6,604 nt of DNA from Citricoccus sp. WCRC_4 (GCA_026645375.1 JAPFFX010000381.1:1-6604), one strand, 5' to 3'. Counted from the first letter of the stretch, positions 1-5,750 are shown. The notes: generated by a model from the sequence alone, not told the origin. Numbers and translations: made by a program.

Positions 1-220
1 GCAGGGCGAACAGGGCCGCGCCACGTCCGCCGGCGATGCCGAAGGCCAGGCTCATGCCGCCCTCGGGGTTCTCCTCCGGGAGGACGTGGACCGAGATCAT
101 GCCGATCAGGGCCAGGGCCCGTGCCACGTCGACGCCGAGGGCACGCTGGGAGGGCGGGGCCGCCGTCCCGCGGGCGAGTCGTGCGGGTTCACGTGCGGAT
201 GCTGGCTGATGTGCAGACAT
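1..220 (-). CDS. N-terminal fragment of polytopic membrane protein, HGSNAT-catalytic/DUF418-like (partial)
   Basis: The reverse complement reads from an ATG at 220-218 through 73 open codons to the window edge, so the C-terminal part is missing. After a polar, Ala/Pro/Arg-rich N-terminus of about 25 residues comes the stretch RALGVDVARALALIGMISVH, then an EGG segment and GGRGAALFAL. This pattern (Arg-x-x-Gly-(V/I)-Asp-(V/L)-Ala-Arg, first membrane helix ending in His-Val, then a Gly-Arg-(A/G)-Ala-(S/A)-Leu-Phe-Ala segment) is what I know from the heparan-alpha-glucosaminide N-acetyltransferase catalytic-domain and DUF418 membrane proteins of actinomycetes. These are multi-pass inner-membrane proteins thought to transfer acyl groups across the membrane; the substrate cannot be told here. 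An AAGG-type ribosome binding site lies about eight bases upstream of the ATG. The gene is divergent from everything else in the window, so a functional link to it is not implied. The family call rests on about 50 residues. Confidence 0.6.
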   Translation of the reverse strand, partial: MSAHQPASAREPARLARGTAAPPSQRALGVDVARALALIGMISVHVLPEENPEGGMSLAFGIAGGRGAALFAL

Positions 221-561
221 GGGATCGACCTTGAGGATTGAGCAGGTGGATTGTCGGTGTGGCCCGGTCAGCGGCTGCTGGGCTTGCTGGGGCGGGTATT
301 GCCTGTGCCATCAAGGATGTGCCGGCACCCGCGAGAAAGCGTCCGCCATCAGGGGTATTCCGGCACTACACAGCGTGATGGACACCGACCGGTGGTCCAC
401 AAGGTGCAGGACGAGGGCTTGTTGTCCGGCCGTCGATGGCCTCTCCAGAACCGTGGGGCGGGTGCTCGCCTGGGTCTCGGCCGATGTGGGTGATGACCAC
501 CGCGGCTGGATGAACCATCCCCTTGACCCATCCCGCTCGGACGTCTAGTACAGCACCGGGC

Positions 562-586
562 CGCTGGGGCCACAATCGCTGGGGCC
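562..586. repeat. 10-bp direct repeat CGCTGGGGCC
   Basis: CGCTGGGGCC occurs at 562-571 and again at 577-586, so the start-to-start distance is 15 bp. The two copies lie head to tail upstream of the small ORF and may be a tandem binding site or a by-product of the local GC-rich composition. Nothing else in the sequence assigns them a role. Confidence 0.5.
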
Positions 587-604
587 CGGCCTGCTGGCCC
601 GGGC
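584..604. repeat. GC-rich stem-loop in the intergenic region
   Basis: GCCCGGCC (584-591) can pair with GGCCCGGGC (596-604) around a TGCT loop, with one bulged base. No T-run follows on either side, so it is not a classical intrinsic terminator. It could be a transcript structure or a transcription block protecting the downstream small ORF from upstream read-through. Confidence 0.4.
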
Positions 605-656
605 TGCACGCGGCATTCGCGTACCACGGGAACAGTACGAGGCCTACCGCCGCGCA

Positions 657-673
657 GGTATTCACAAAATACC
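657..673. promoter_or_regulatory. Perfect spaced palindrome GGTATT-N5-AATACC, operator-like
   Basis: The arms GGTATT (657-662) and AATACC (668-673) are exact reverse complements around a CACAA spacer. AT-rich arms stand out in this GC-rich DNA. The centre lies about 127 bp upstream of the small-ORF start. Two further copies of GGTATT stand alone at 295-300 and 354-359. The size and symmetry suit a dimeric regulator. Which regulator binds it is unknown; the response regulator encoded downstream is one candidate, but there is no direct evidence for that. Confidence 0.4.
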
Positions 674-779
674 GTGGTGGGAGGATTCTTTCTGGTGTTC
701 TCGCAACCATCCTTGACTGACATACAGCGAGTCCGTGCCCTGGGGAGGGGGCCGGACTGCACGGAACCACGAATCTCAG

Positions 780-787
780 AGGGGAAG
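780..787 (+). promoter_or_regulatory. Ribosome binding site of the 37-codon ORF
   Basis: The purine run AGGGGAAG precedes the ATG at 792, with about seven bases between the GGGG core and the start codon. It is one of the clearest ribosome binding sites in the window and is the main reason for calling the small ORF a gene. It favours the ATG over the in-frame GTG at 735. Confidence 0.65.
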
Positions 788-791
788 TCTC

Positions 792-905
792 ATGCGAGCG
801 AACCACCAGACCACCTATGCCTCCGTCGATCACGGGGGTGTACTGCCTGTCCGGTCCATCCGGGCCGCCGCCACCGTTGCGGCCGTCGAGACGACCGGAG
901 GGTAG
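792..905 (+). CDS. 37-residue peptide of unknown function, coupled to a luxE-like gene; possible peptide substrate
   Basis: The ORF encodes 37 residues and is not one of a family I recognise. The N-terminal part is polar (MRANHQTTYASVDHGG), the middle is basic and hydrophobic (VLPVRSIR), and the C-terminal part is Ala/Val-rich and ends in VETTGG. It has no Cys, so thioether lanthipeptide chemistry is excluded, and no obvious signal peptide or membrane helix. A strong ribosome binding site supports translation. The TAG stop lies four bases before the ATG of the adenylate-forming enzyme gene, whose own Shine-Dalgarno is the last two Gly codons, so the two are translationally coupled. I infer that the peptide is either a substrate or carrier modified by that enzyme (a RiPP-like precursor) or simply a leader ORF setting expression. 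The terminal Gly-Gly resembles the activated C-termini of ubiquitin-like carriers, but it is encoded by the GGAGGG ribosome binding site and may mean nothing. A Gly-Gly at residues 15-16 could mark a leader/core border, though no double-glycine leader consensus precedes it. Confidence 0.55.
   Translation: MRANHQTTYASVDHGGVLPVRSIRAAATVAAVETTGG
897..902 (+). promoter_or_regulatory. Shine-Dalgarno of the luxE-like gene, inside the small ORF
   Basis: GGAGGG ends seven bases before the ATG at 910, a near-ideal spacing. It overlaps the last two codons of the small ORF. This site decides the start of the enzyme at 910 over the upstream in-frame ATG at 817, which would overlap the small ORF and has no such site. 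Confidence 0.75.
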
Positions 906-909
906 GACC

Positions 910-2037
910 ATGTTCTCCTTGTCGCAGATCCTCGGCGACGTGTCGGCAGCGCACCACCAGGCTCCGGACGACTGGGCGCGGTCGGTCACCACCGTCGTGC
1001 GGGATGCCGCTATCTACCACACGGCCAGGAATGGCTTCTACCGTGCCCAGTGCGATGCAGTGGGGGTGGACCCGGCCACGCTCCACGAACTCGAGGACCT
1101 CCAGCGCCTGCCCCTCTTGCCCGTCGGCCTGTTCAAGCGAGCCGACGCCCGCGTCCTGCTCACCTGCTCCCTGTCCAAGGTCGAGACCGAGGCCCGTTCC
1201 ACCGGGACCAGCGGGGTGTCCTCGGTCGTCCGTCGCGACGCCGAGACGGTGACGCGCGCGCTGGTCGGGCTGACCGGGACGTACCGGGAGTTCTTCGGCC
1301 TGTCCGGGGGAGCGGGCCTCTTCCTGAGCCCCTCGTCCGCGGACGCCCCGGAGAACGGCATGGCCAAGGTCTTCAACATCCTCAACGGCATCCTCGACGA
1401 CCACGCGTACCTCGTCAGCGACAACGTCTTCGATCCCGCGGACGCCCTGGAGTACCTGCGGAAGTGGAAGGGCCTCATGACCCGCCACATCATCGGGCCC
1501 CCGTTCCTGGTGCGGCGGTTCCTCCGGTTCCTCGAGCTCGAGGGAATCAACGTCTTCCTGGACCCCTACAGCATGGTCATCACGCTGGGCGGCTGGAAGC
1601 GCTACCCGGGCGAGGCCGTCTCCGCCGAGGACTTCCGGGACGAATGCCATCACCGGCTGGGCGTCAGCCGGGAGAACGTCCGCGACATGTACGGACTGAT
1701 CGAGTCGGACCTGCTCGCGGTCGAATGCCACCTGCATCGCAAGCACGTCCCGCCGTGGTGTTACGTGTCCATCCGGGACGTCCACGACATCAGCAGGGAG
1801 GTCGCCCCCGGGCAGGCCGGCATGATCGCCGTACTGGACGCCCTCAACACCAGTTATCCGGGGTTCCTCCTCACCGATGACGTGGGCGAGGTCGAGACCG
1901 GAACCTGTGCCTGCGGCAGGACCGGGCAGGTCATCACCTTCCGCCACCGGAGGCAGGGGGGCGAACTCGGCCGCAGCGCCGTGAGCATCGAGCGGTACCT
2001 GGGCTCGGGCCCGTACGCCACCGCCCAGCCCGCATGA
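910..2037 (+). CDS. LuxE-like acyl-protein synthetase / adenylate-forming enzyme
   Basis: The product has 375 residues, close to the usual LuxE length of about 370. It looks like a cytoplasmic member of the LuxE/phenylacetate-CoA-ligase-like branch of the ANL superfamily, which activates a carboxylate with ATP as an acyl-adenylate and passes it to a thiol. The signs are an N-terminal helical region with LPLLPVGLFK (67-76), the Ser/Thr/Gly-rich phosphate-binding motif RSTGTSGVSS (96-105), NGMAKVFNIL (149-158), a TLGGWK motif (225-230), DMYGLIES (259-266), and a C-terminal LLTDDVGEVETG followed by CACGRTG (320-339) as in PaaK-type enzymes. In bioluminescence LuxE works with a LuxC reductase and a LuxD thioesterase; neither lies in this window, so luminescence is not implied. 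The start at 910 is set by GGAGGG. The immediately preceding 37-residue ORF is the most likely functional partner. The acyl acceptor and substrate cannot be read from sequence; Cys333 and Cys335 sit in the CxCG motif, and I see no Cys after them that would match the acylated C-terminal Cys of LuxE. Confidence 0.8.
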   Translation: MFSLSQILGDVSAAHHQAPDDWARSVTTVVRDAAIYHTARNGFYRAQCDAVGVDPATLHELEDLQRLPLLPVGLFKRADARVLLTCSLSKVETEARSTGTSGVSSVVRRDAETVTRALVGLTGTYREFFGLSGGAGLFLSPSSADAPENGMAKVFNILNGILDDHAYLVSDNVFDPADALEYLRKWKGLMTRHIIGPPFLVRRFLRFLELEGINVFLDPYSMVITLGGWKRYPGEAVSAEDFRDECHHRLGVSRENVRDMYGLIESDLLAVECHLHRKHVPPWCYVSIRDVHDISREVAPGQAGMIAVLDALNTSYPGFLLTDDVGEVETGTCACGRTGQVITFRHRRQGGELGRSAVSIERYLGSGPYATAQPA

Positions 2038-2145
2038 GTGCAGCACCGCCAGACCTTGGACAGGCGGTCGGGACGGGGGATCATGGGTTCAGTCGAGACC
2101 GGTAAGCCGCTCCGGCAGTGAAGAGCACGGGGCGCCGGCCGTGGA

Positions 2146-2158
2146 GCCCCGTCGGGGC
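2146..2158 (+). terminator. Small GC hairpin between the luxE-like and kinase genes (weak)
   Basis: GCCCC-GTC-GGGGC forms a five-base-pair stem in the 157-bp gap after the luxE-like gene. There is no T-run, and the stem is short, so termination would be partial at best. The gap (2038-2194) also holds an 8-bp direct repeat GAGCACGG (2123-2130 and 2162-2169) and a 12-codon mini-ORF at 2083-2121. The gap is long enough for a separate promoter, but I see no clear one. Confidence 0.2.
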
Positions 2159-2194
2159 CCGGAGCACGGTCTGTCAGGTCGGGGGTGATGCGCG

Positions 2195-3367
2195 ATGATC
2201 TCGCCCATCGTCTCCGGCCGGGACGTGAAGATCGCCCTCGGCGCGGTCGCCCTGGACACGCTGCTGTTCACGGGCGTGCCCTACGCGGGCTGGTCCGCGC
2301 TCGGACCGCCCTCCGTGACGGTGGTCGTGCTGAACCTGGCGATGGTGCCGGTCCTGTTCCTCCGGCGGCGCGCACCGGTCCTGATCTGCCTGATCCTGTG
2401 TGGTTACGCCGCCGCCCTGACCCTGACGGTGGGGTCACGTCCCCTGGCCAGTCTCCTGGTGGCCCTCTTCACCGCCGCGGCGCTGCGCCCTGCCCGGTAC
2501 AGCGGCTGGTGCCTTGCGGCCATCCTGGGCACCCATGCCGTCAACCTGTCCTACCAGGCCTCCCTGGCCACGAGGGAGGGGAATCCCTGGACGACCGTCC
2601 TGGTCGTCGGCATCGCCCTGTTGGTCTTCGACCTCGCGGCCTGGTTCCTGGGGCGCTGGGCCGCCGAGTCCCGGCGCCGGGCGCGTGAGCTCGTCAGGAC
2701 GAGCGAGGCCAGGGCCGCGAAGGCCGTCGCGGACGAGAGACTGCGGATCGCCCGGGAACTCCACGACATCGTGGCCCACGCGGTCACCGTGATGGTCCTG
2801 CAGACCTCCGGCGCCCGGCGGGTGCTGGTCAAGGACCCCGCCTCGGCCGAGACGGCGCTCGCCTCCGTGGAGGAGGTCGGCAAGCAGGCGATGGCCGAGC
2901 TGCGCCGCCTGCTCCAGGTGCTCCGCACCGTGGGCAGCACGGACGAGGAGGCGCTCGAGGCCGGGATGATCGCCGGCCTCAAGGACCTCGATCCCCTCGT
3001 CGAGCAGACCAGGGCCGCCGGGGTCACCGTCGACCTCTCGACCTCGGGCCTGGAGGGGCGGCTGCACTCCAGCGTCGAACTGAGCGTGTACCGGGTCGTG
3101 CAGGAGGCCCTGACCAACGTGGTCCGCCATGCCGGGCCGGGCACGCACGTCCGCGTGAGGGTGGCCCGCGCCGATGACACCGTCACGGTCGAGGTGGCCG
3201 ACGACGGTTCCGGCACCGTCAACAGCGTGGCCCAGGAGCTGACCAGTGGGTACGGCCTGGCCGGACTCCACGAGCGGATCAAGCTCATGGGGGGCGAGAT
3301 CTCCACCGGGCCGCTGGACGACGGCGGCTACAGCGTCCGCGCCACCCTGCCGGCGGTGTCGCCATGA
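2195..3367 (+). CDS. Sensor histidine kinase, NarL/DesK-type (HisKA_3 + HATPase_c)
   Basis: The 390-residue protein is an integral-membrane sensor kinase. The first ~155 residues hold about four to six hydrophobic segments (roughly 12-30, 40-56, 61-79, 83-98, 104-120 and 133-153) with very short connections, so there is no large extracytoplasmic domain and sensing probably happens in or at the membrane. A linker rich in Arg/Glu/Ala (157-180) leads to the dimerisation/phosphoacceptor helix ERLRIARELHDIVAHAVTVM, with His190 as the phosphorylated residue. The ATPase domain has the N-box VVQEALTNVVRHAG (301-314), the G-box VADDGSG (334-340) and GYGLAGLHERIKLMGG (352-367). The length is normal for the family. 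The chosen ATG follows a GGGGG run at nine bases; the GTG at 2185 and ATG at 2188 are in another frame. The stop overlaps the start of the regulator gene (ATGA), so the two are co-translated. The signal is unknown; expression next to the peptide/luxE unit suggests, but does not prove, that it controls or responds to that unit. Confidence 0.93.
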   Translation: MISPIVSGRDVKIALGAVALDTLLFTGVPYAGWSALGPPSVTVVVLNLAMVPVLFLRRRAPVLICLILCGYAAALTLTVGSRPLASLLVALFTAAALRPARYSGWCLAAILGTHAVNLSYQASLATREGNPWTTVLVVGIALLVFDLAAWFLGRWAAESRRRARELVRTSEARAAKAVADERLRIARELHDIVAHAVTVMVLQTSGARRVLVKDPASAETALASVEEVGKQAMAELRRLLQVLRTVGSTDEEALEAGMIAGLKDLDPLVEQTRAAGVTVDLSTSGLEGRLHSSVELSVYRVVQEALTNVVRHAGPGTHVRVRVARADDTVTVEVADDGSGTVNSVAQELTSGYGLAGLHERIKLMGGEISTGPLDDGGYSVRATLPAVSP

Positions 3368-4050
3368 TCCGGGTCCTGCTCGCCGACGACGAGCCCCTGG
3401 TCCGGACCGGCATCGCCATGATCCTCGCCGCCGAGGACGACATCGAGGTCGTGGACGTCGTGGGTGACGGCCGCGCGGCCGTACTGCGTGCCCGGGCGAC
3501 CGCACCGGACGTGGTCGTGATGGACGTCCGCATGCCGGTGATGGACGGGGTCGAGGCGACGCGGCGCATCCTCGATGAGCAGGAGTCCGGTTCACCGCAG
3601 CCGGGGGTCCTGGTGCTGTCGACCTTCCATGTGGACGAGGCCGTGCACGGTGCCCTGCGCGCCGGTGCGTCCGGCTTCGTCCTCAAGGACGCGGCGCCGG
3701 ATGAACTGGTCGCGGCCGTCCATGCCGTCGCCCGCGGAGACGCCTGGCTCGCCCCGGCGGTCGCCAAGCGACTGCTGGCGGAGTTCAAGGGGCGGCCGGA
3801 GTCACTGCTGCCCCGCGGTGACCTCATGGGCCGCCTCACCCACCGCGAACGGGAGGTACTCATCCTCCTCGCCCACGGCCTGGGCAGCAGGGCGATGGCC
3901 GAGCACCTGTTCCTCAGCGAGGCGACCGTCAAGACCCACCTCAACCGGATCCTGACCAAGCTCGGCGTGCACGACCGGGCCGGAGCGGTGGCCGTGGCCT
4001 ACCGGGAAGGCCTGGTGGGCCCCAACGACCCGATGCCGCCGCGGTCGTGA
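3364..4050 (+). CDS. Response regulator, NarL/LuxR family (REC + HTH)
   Basis: The 228-residue protein is the cognate partner of the preceding kinase, with which it shares ATGA. The receiver domain covers about residues 2-120: acidic pair Asp8-Asp9, phosphoacceptor Asp54 in VVMDVRMPVMDG, Ser86/Thr87 in VLSTF, and Lys108 in GFVLKDA. The LuxR-type DNA-binding domain covers about 156-217, with LTHREREVLILLAHGLGSRA and the recognition helix LSEATVKTHLNRIL followed by KLGVHDRAGAVA. All residues needed for phosphorylation are present. It should act in the cytoplasm as a phosphorylation-dependent transcription factor. Its targets are not shown by the sequence; the palindrome at 657-673 upstream of the small ORF and the one at 4117-4139 directly downstream of this gene are the two nearest candidate sites. 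The TGA stop lies within a GTGA, which creates an in-frame GTG for the next reading frame, but coding there does not look genuine until about 4188. Confidence 0.94.
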   Translation: MIRVLLADDEPLVRTGIAMILAAEDDIEVVDVVGDGRAAVLRARATAPDVVVMDVRMPVMDGVEATRRILDEQESGSPQPGVLVLSTFHVDEAVHGALRAGASGFVLKDAAPDELVAAVHAVARGDAWLAPAVAKRLLAEFKGRPESLLPRGDLMGRLTHREREVLILLAHGLGSRAMAEHLFLSEATVKTHLNRILTKLGVHDRAGAVAVAYREGLVGPNDPMPPRS

Positions 4051-4083
4051 CCACACCGCGATGGATCGGCGGGCGGGCATGTG

Positions 4084-4112
4084 TTCCCGGTCACGGGGCG
4101 AACTGCTACCCT
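4084..4112 (+). promoter_or_regulatory. Candidate promoter for the pseudo-protease/kinase couplet
   Basis: TGCTACCCT at 4104-4112 is an extended -10 (TGn-TACCCT) of the type common in actinomycetes. A weak -35-like TTCCCG lies at 4084-4089, with a 17-bp spacer. A transcript would begin near 4119, leaving a leader of about 40 to 70 bases before the gene. The -35 match is poor, so the call rests mainly on the -10 and the position in the gap. Confidence 0.35.
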
Positions 4113-4116
4113 CGAC

Positions 4117-4139
4117 CCAGGCATCGGGGAATGCCCTGG
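4117..4139. repeat. Inverted repeat at the predicted transcript start
   Basis: CCAGGCAT (4117-4124) pairs with ATGCCCTGG (4131-4139) around a CGGGGA loop, with one bulged C. It sits right after the candidate -10, so it would overlap the transcription start. It may be an operator, a 5' hairpin stabilising the messenger, or a weak terminator for the two-component operon (there is no T-run). Confidence 0.4.
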
Positions 4140-4187
4140 CCCGGGGATGGGGCAACAGTGGGAACTTTGCGTGTCAACAATGGAACC

Positions 4188-5747
4188 ATGCCAGCGTCGG
4201 CTGAACGCTTCGCCGGGGGACGGACGCGTGCCTCACTGGTCCGGGTGCTTCTCGGCCTCATCGCCGTGGTGTGCCTGACGGCGGCCGGAAGCGCCGCACC
4301 GTCTCCGTCGGCCGGGCTCCACAGCGGCACGGAGGGGACGAAGGCCGCGCTGGTCCGCATCGAGCTCAGTGCCGTGGCCGAGATCGTCCACATCGACCAC
4401 TCCTCCGGCGAGGTGGAGGTCGCCCGCGGCGGGACCACCGTGCCCCTGGGGGCTGGGACGGGCGTGCTGGTGTCCGCGGACGGCATCGTCGCCACCACGT
4501 GGGAGAACATCCGCGTGGACCAGGACCAGGTGGCCGTCTACGCCGCCAATGAGCTGTTCGCCAAGGTCATCGGCGTCCCCATCGTCGGCAACGACGGTGA
4601 CCCGGCCCAGCGGGGTTCCACACCGGACCCGTACTGGGGCCCGCACCTGCACCACTGCTACGACCAGGTGACGCACTGCGTGCACTTCCGGGTCCCGCAG
4701 TATCACGTGCGCACCTATACGACGGAGCCCGGCGGCGTCATGGCGGAACTGCTCAACTCCCCGTCCGGGCCCCAGGACGTGGCCCTGCTCCGGATCAGCG
4801 GCGGTGGGGGTGCGCCCACGGCCACGGTCGCGGCAGCGGACGCGACGCACGGTCCGGAGGACCTCCTGCTCGGCTTCACGAAACGGCCGGGGCCGGAGGG
4901 CGGCCCGGTGGAGCTCCCGGTGACGCTGGACACCGCAGCGGGACTGATCAGCTCCCCGGAGGACCTGGCCGCGCCGTTCGACGCAGGCGTGTCCGGCGGA
5001 CCTGTCGTCGACCCGTCGACCGGGCAGGTCATCGGACTGGCCGGGCCGCGCCAGGACGACGGGTCGGCGACGCTCGTGACCGCCGCGCAGATCCGGGCGG
5101 CCATGGCCGAGGCCGGTGTGGAACCGTCCTCATCGAAGTTCGACGCGGTGTTCCGCCGGGGGATCGATCACCTCTCCTCGGGCAACCCCGGCAGGTCGGC
5201 GCAGGGCGCTCTCGAGGAATCCCTGACGTACTACGACTCCGCCCTGGCCACGAGCCATCTCCATCAGGCACAGGCGGCGGCGGAACCCGCCGACAGCACC
5301 GGTGCGGCGGCGGCCACCGGGCCGGGGGAGGACGCGGGGGGCCCGCAGTGGGGCACCTTTCTCCTCGTCCTGATCGGCGCCCTGCTCGTGGCAGGGATCA
5401 TCGCGGCCCTCATCCTGGGCCGACGCCGGACGCCCGCGACCGCCGGTGCAGACGGCCAGCCTCCGGAGACCGGCCGCTGGCGCTCCGTCCCCGCGTCCGT
5501 GGCGTCAGTTCTCCCGGCCAGGTGGCGGGGCGACACGCACCCGGACCCCGCGCCGCGGCATTCCCGGTCGGCCGACGGGGCGGCACCGCCGGATGCAGGA
5601 CCGGTCAACGGCGGCGCCCGTTCCGCCGACACCCGGACAGGTTCCGCCCCCGACGGACACGATGATCGACGGTTCTGTTCCCAGTGTGGCCGGGCGGCGG
5701 GGCCGGGAGCGCGGTTCTGCACCGACTGCGGTCATCCGGTCGGCTGA
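4188..5747 (+). CDS. Membrane-anchored trypsin-fold protein with cytoplasmic zinc ribbon; likely inactive protease
   Basis: From the ATG at 4188 the product has 519 residues. Residues 1-37 form a signal peptide (basic RTRASLVR, hydrophobic core, Ala-rich end). An HtrA/trypsin-like domain follows: LGAGTGVLVSADGIVATTWE (87-106), DVALLRI with Asp197, and AGVSGGPVVD with Ser269. The Asp and Ser of the catalytic triad are visible, but where TNAHV would carry the His there is TTWEN, placing Glu106 there. An insertion between them (about 134-190) carries Cys157 and Cys164, a possible disulfide. A helical, TPR-like piece (318-365), a low-complexity linker, a membrane helix (389-411), a Pro/Ala/Gly-rich cytoplasmic linker and a C-terminal zinc ribbon (CSQCG...CTDCG; Cys497, 500, 511, 514) follow. 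The frame is open back to a GTG at 4047, but that part lacks coding character. A GTG at 4158 has a better purine-rich site (GGGGATGGGG) and is the main alternative start. The kinase gene begins three bases after the stop. I infer an envelope sensor or binding protein working with that kinase. Confidence 0.75.
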   Translation: MPASAERFAGGRTRASLVRVLLGLIAVVCLTAAGSAAPSPSAGLHSGTEGTKAALVRIELSAVAEIVHIDHSSGEVEVARGGTTVPLGAGTGVLVSADGIVATTWENIRVDQDQVAVYAANELFAKVIGVPIVGNDGDPAQRGSTPDPYWGPHLHHCYDQVTHCVHFRVPQYHVRTYTTEPGGVMAELLNSPSGPQDVALLRISGGGGAPTATVAAADATHGPEDLLLGFTKRPGPEGGPVELPVTLDTAAGLISSPEDLAAPFDAGVSGGPVVDPSTGQVIGLAGPRQDDGSATLVTAAQIRAAMAEAGVEPSSSKFDAVFRRGIDHLSSGNPGRSAQGALEESLTYYDSALATSHLHQAQAAAEPADSTGAAAATGPGEDAGGPQWGTFLLVLIGALLVAGIIAALILGRRRTPATAGADGQPPETGRWRSVPASVASVLPARWRGDTHPDPAPRHSRSADGAAPPDAGPVNGGARSADTRTGSAPDGHDDRRFCSQCGRAAGPGARFCTDCGHPVG

Positions 5748-5750
5748 TCC

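Larger units (their letters stand above)
549..716 (+). pseudogene. Possible decayed coding fragment (very tentative)
   Basis: One plus-strand frame is open from just after the TAG at 546-548 to the TGA at 714-716. It has no ATG or GTG start. Its last part reads like a real protein, with segments such as LLARAARGIRVPREQYEAYR and then HKIPWWEDSFWC, rather than like an Arg/Pro-rich shadow frame. I do not recognise a family. G/C at third positions is only moderate, falling towards the end. It could be the tail of a gene whose upstream part is lost, or chance. The palindrome at 657-673 lies inside it, which argues that the stretch is now regulatory rather than coding. Confidence 0.15.
221..791. 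other. Divergent intergenic region, no convincing gene
   Basis: This stretch separates the minus-strand membrane-protein gene from the plus-strand small ORF. The open frames in it give Arg/Pro/Gly/Cys-rich translations without recognisable motifs and without the G/C third-position bias of the real genes here, so I do not call them. It holds GGTATT at 295-300 and 354-359, a palindrome built from the same hexamer at 657-673, a 10-bp direct repeat at 562-586, a GC hairpin at 584-604, and an open but start-less frame at 549-713. Promoters for both flanking genes must lie here or further upstream for the plus-strand gene, but I see no clean -35/-10 pair for either. Confidence 0.7.

Noticed and set aside
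219..548. Plus-strand open frames starting at 219 and 251 in the intergenic region
   Set aside because: The translations are Cys/Trp/Arg-rich with no motif and no third-position G/C bias. The first overlaps the start of the better-supported divergent minus-strand gene.
713..741. TTGACT at 713-718 as -35 of a promoter for the small ORF
   Set aside because: At 16 to 18 bp spacing the -10 positions read GTGCCC, TGCCCT or GCCCTG, none resembling TAnnnT. A promoter is expected in this area, but this pair does not support one.
817..909. In-frame upstream ATG at 817 as start of the luxE-like protein
   Set aside because: It would overlap the small ORF, adds a Pro/Arg-rich stretch unlike LuxE, and lacks a ribosome binding site, whereas GGAGGG sits at ideal spacing before 910.
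790..2046. Long open frame of 418 codons on the minus strand opposite the luxE-like gene
   Set aside because: It is the antisense shadow of a well-supported gene with recognisable motifs. The translation is rich in Val/Asp/Gly/Arg without a family pattern, as is usual opposite GC-rich coding sequence.
885..2095. Recurring GTCGAGAC string in the small ORF, the luxE-like gene and the mini-ORF
   Set aside because: The copies encode common Val-Glu-Thr codons in a GC-rich genome, occur in coding context at irregular spacing, and show no extended similarity.
4047..4187. GTG at 4047, overlapping the regulator stop, as start of the trypsin-fold protein
   Set aside because: The first 47 codons have weak coding character, contain the promoter-like and palindromic sequence, and would put about 60 residues ahead of an otherwise ordinary signal peptide.
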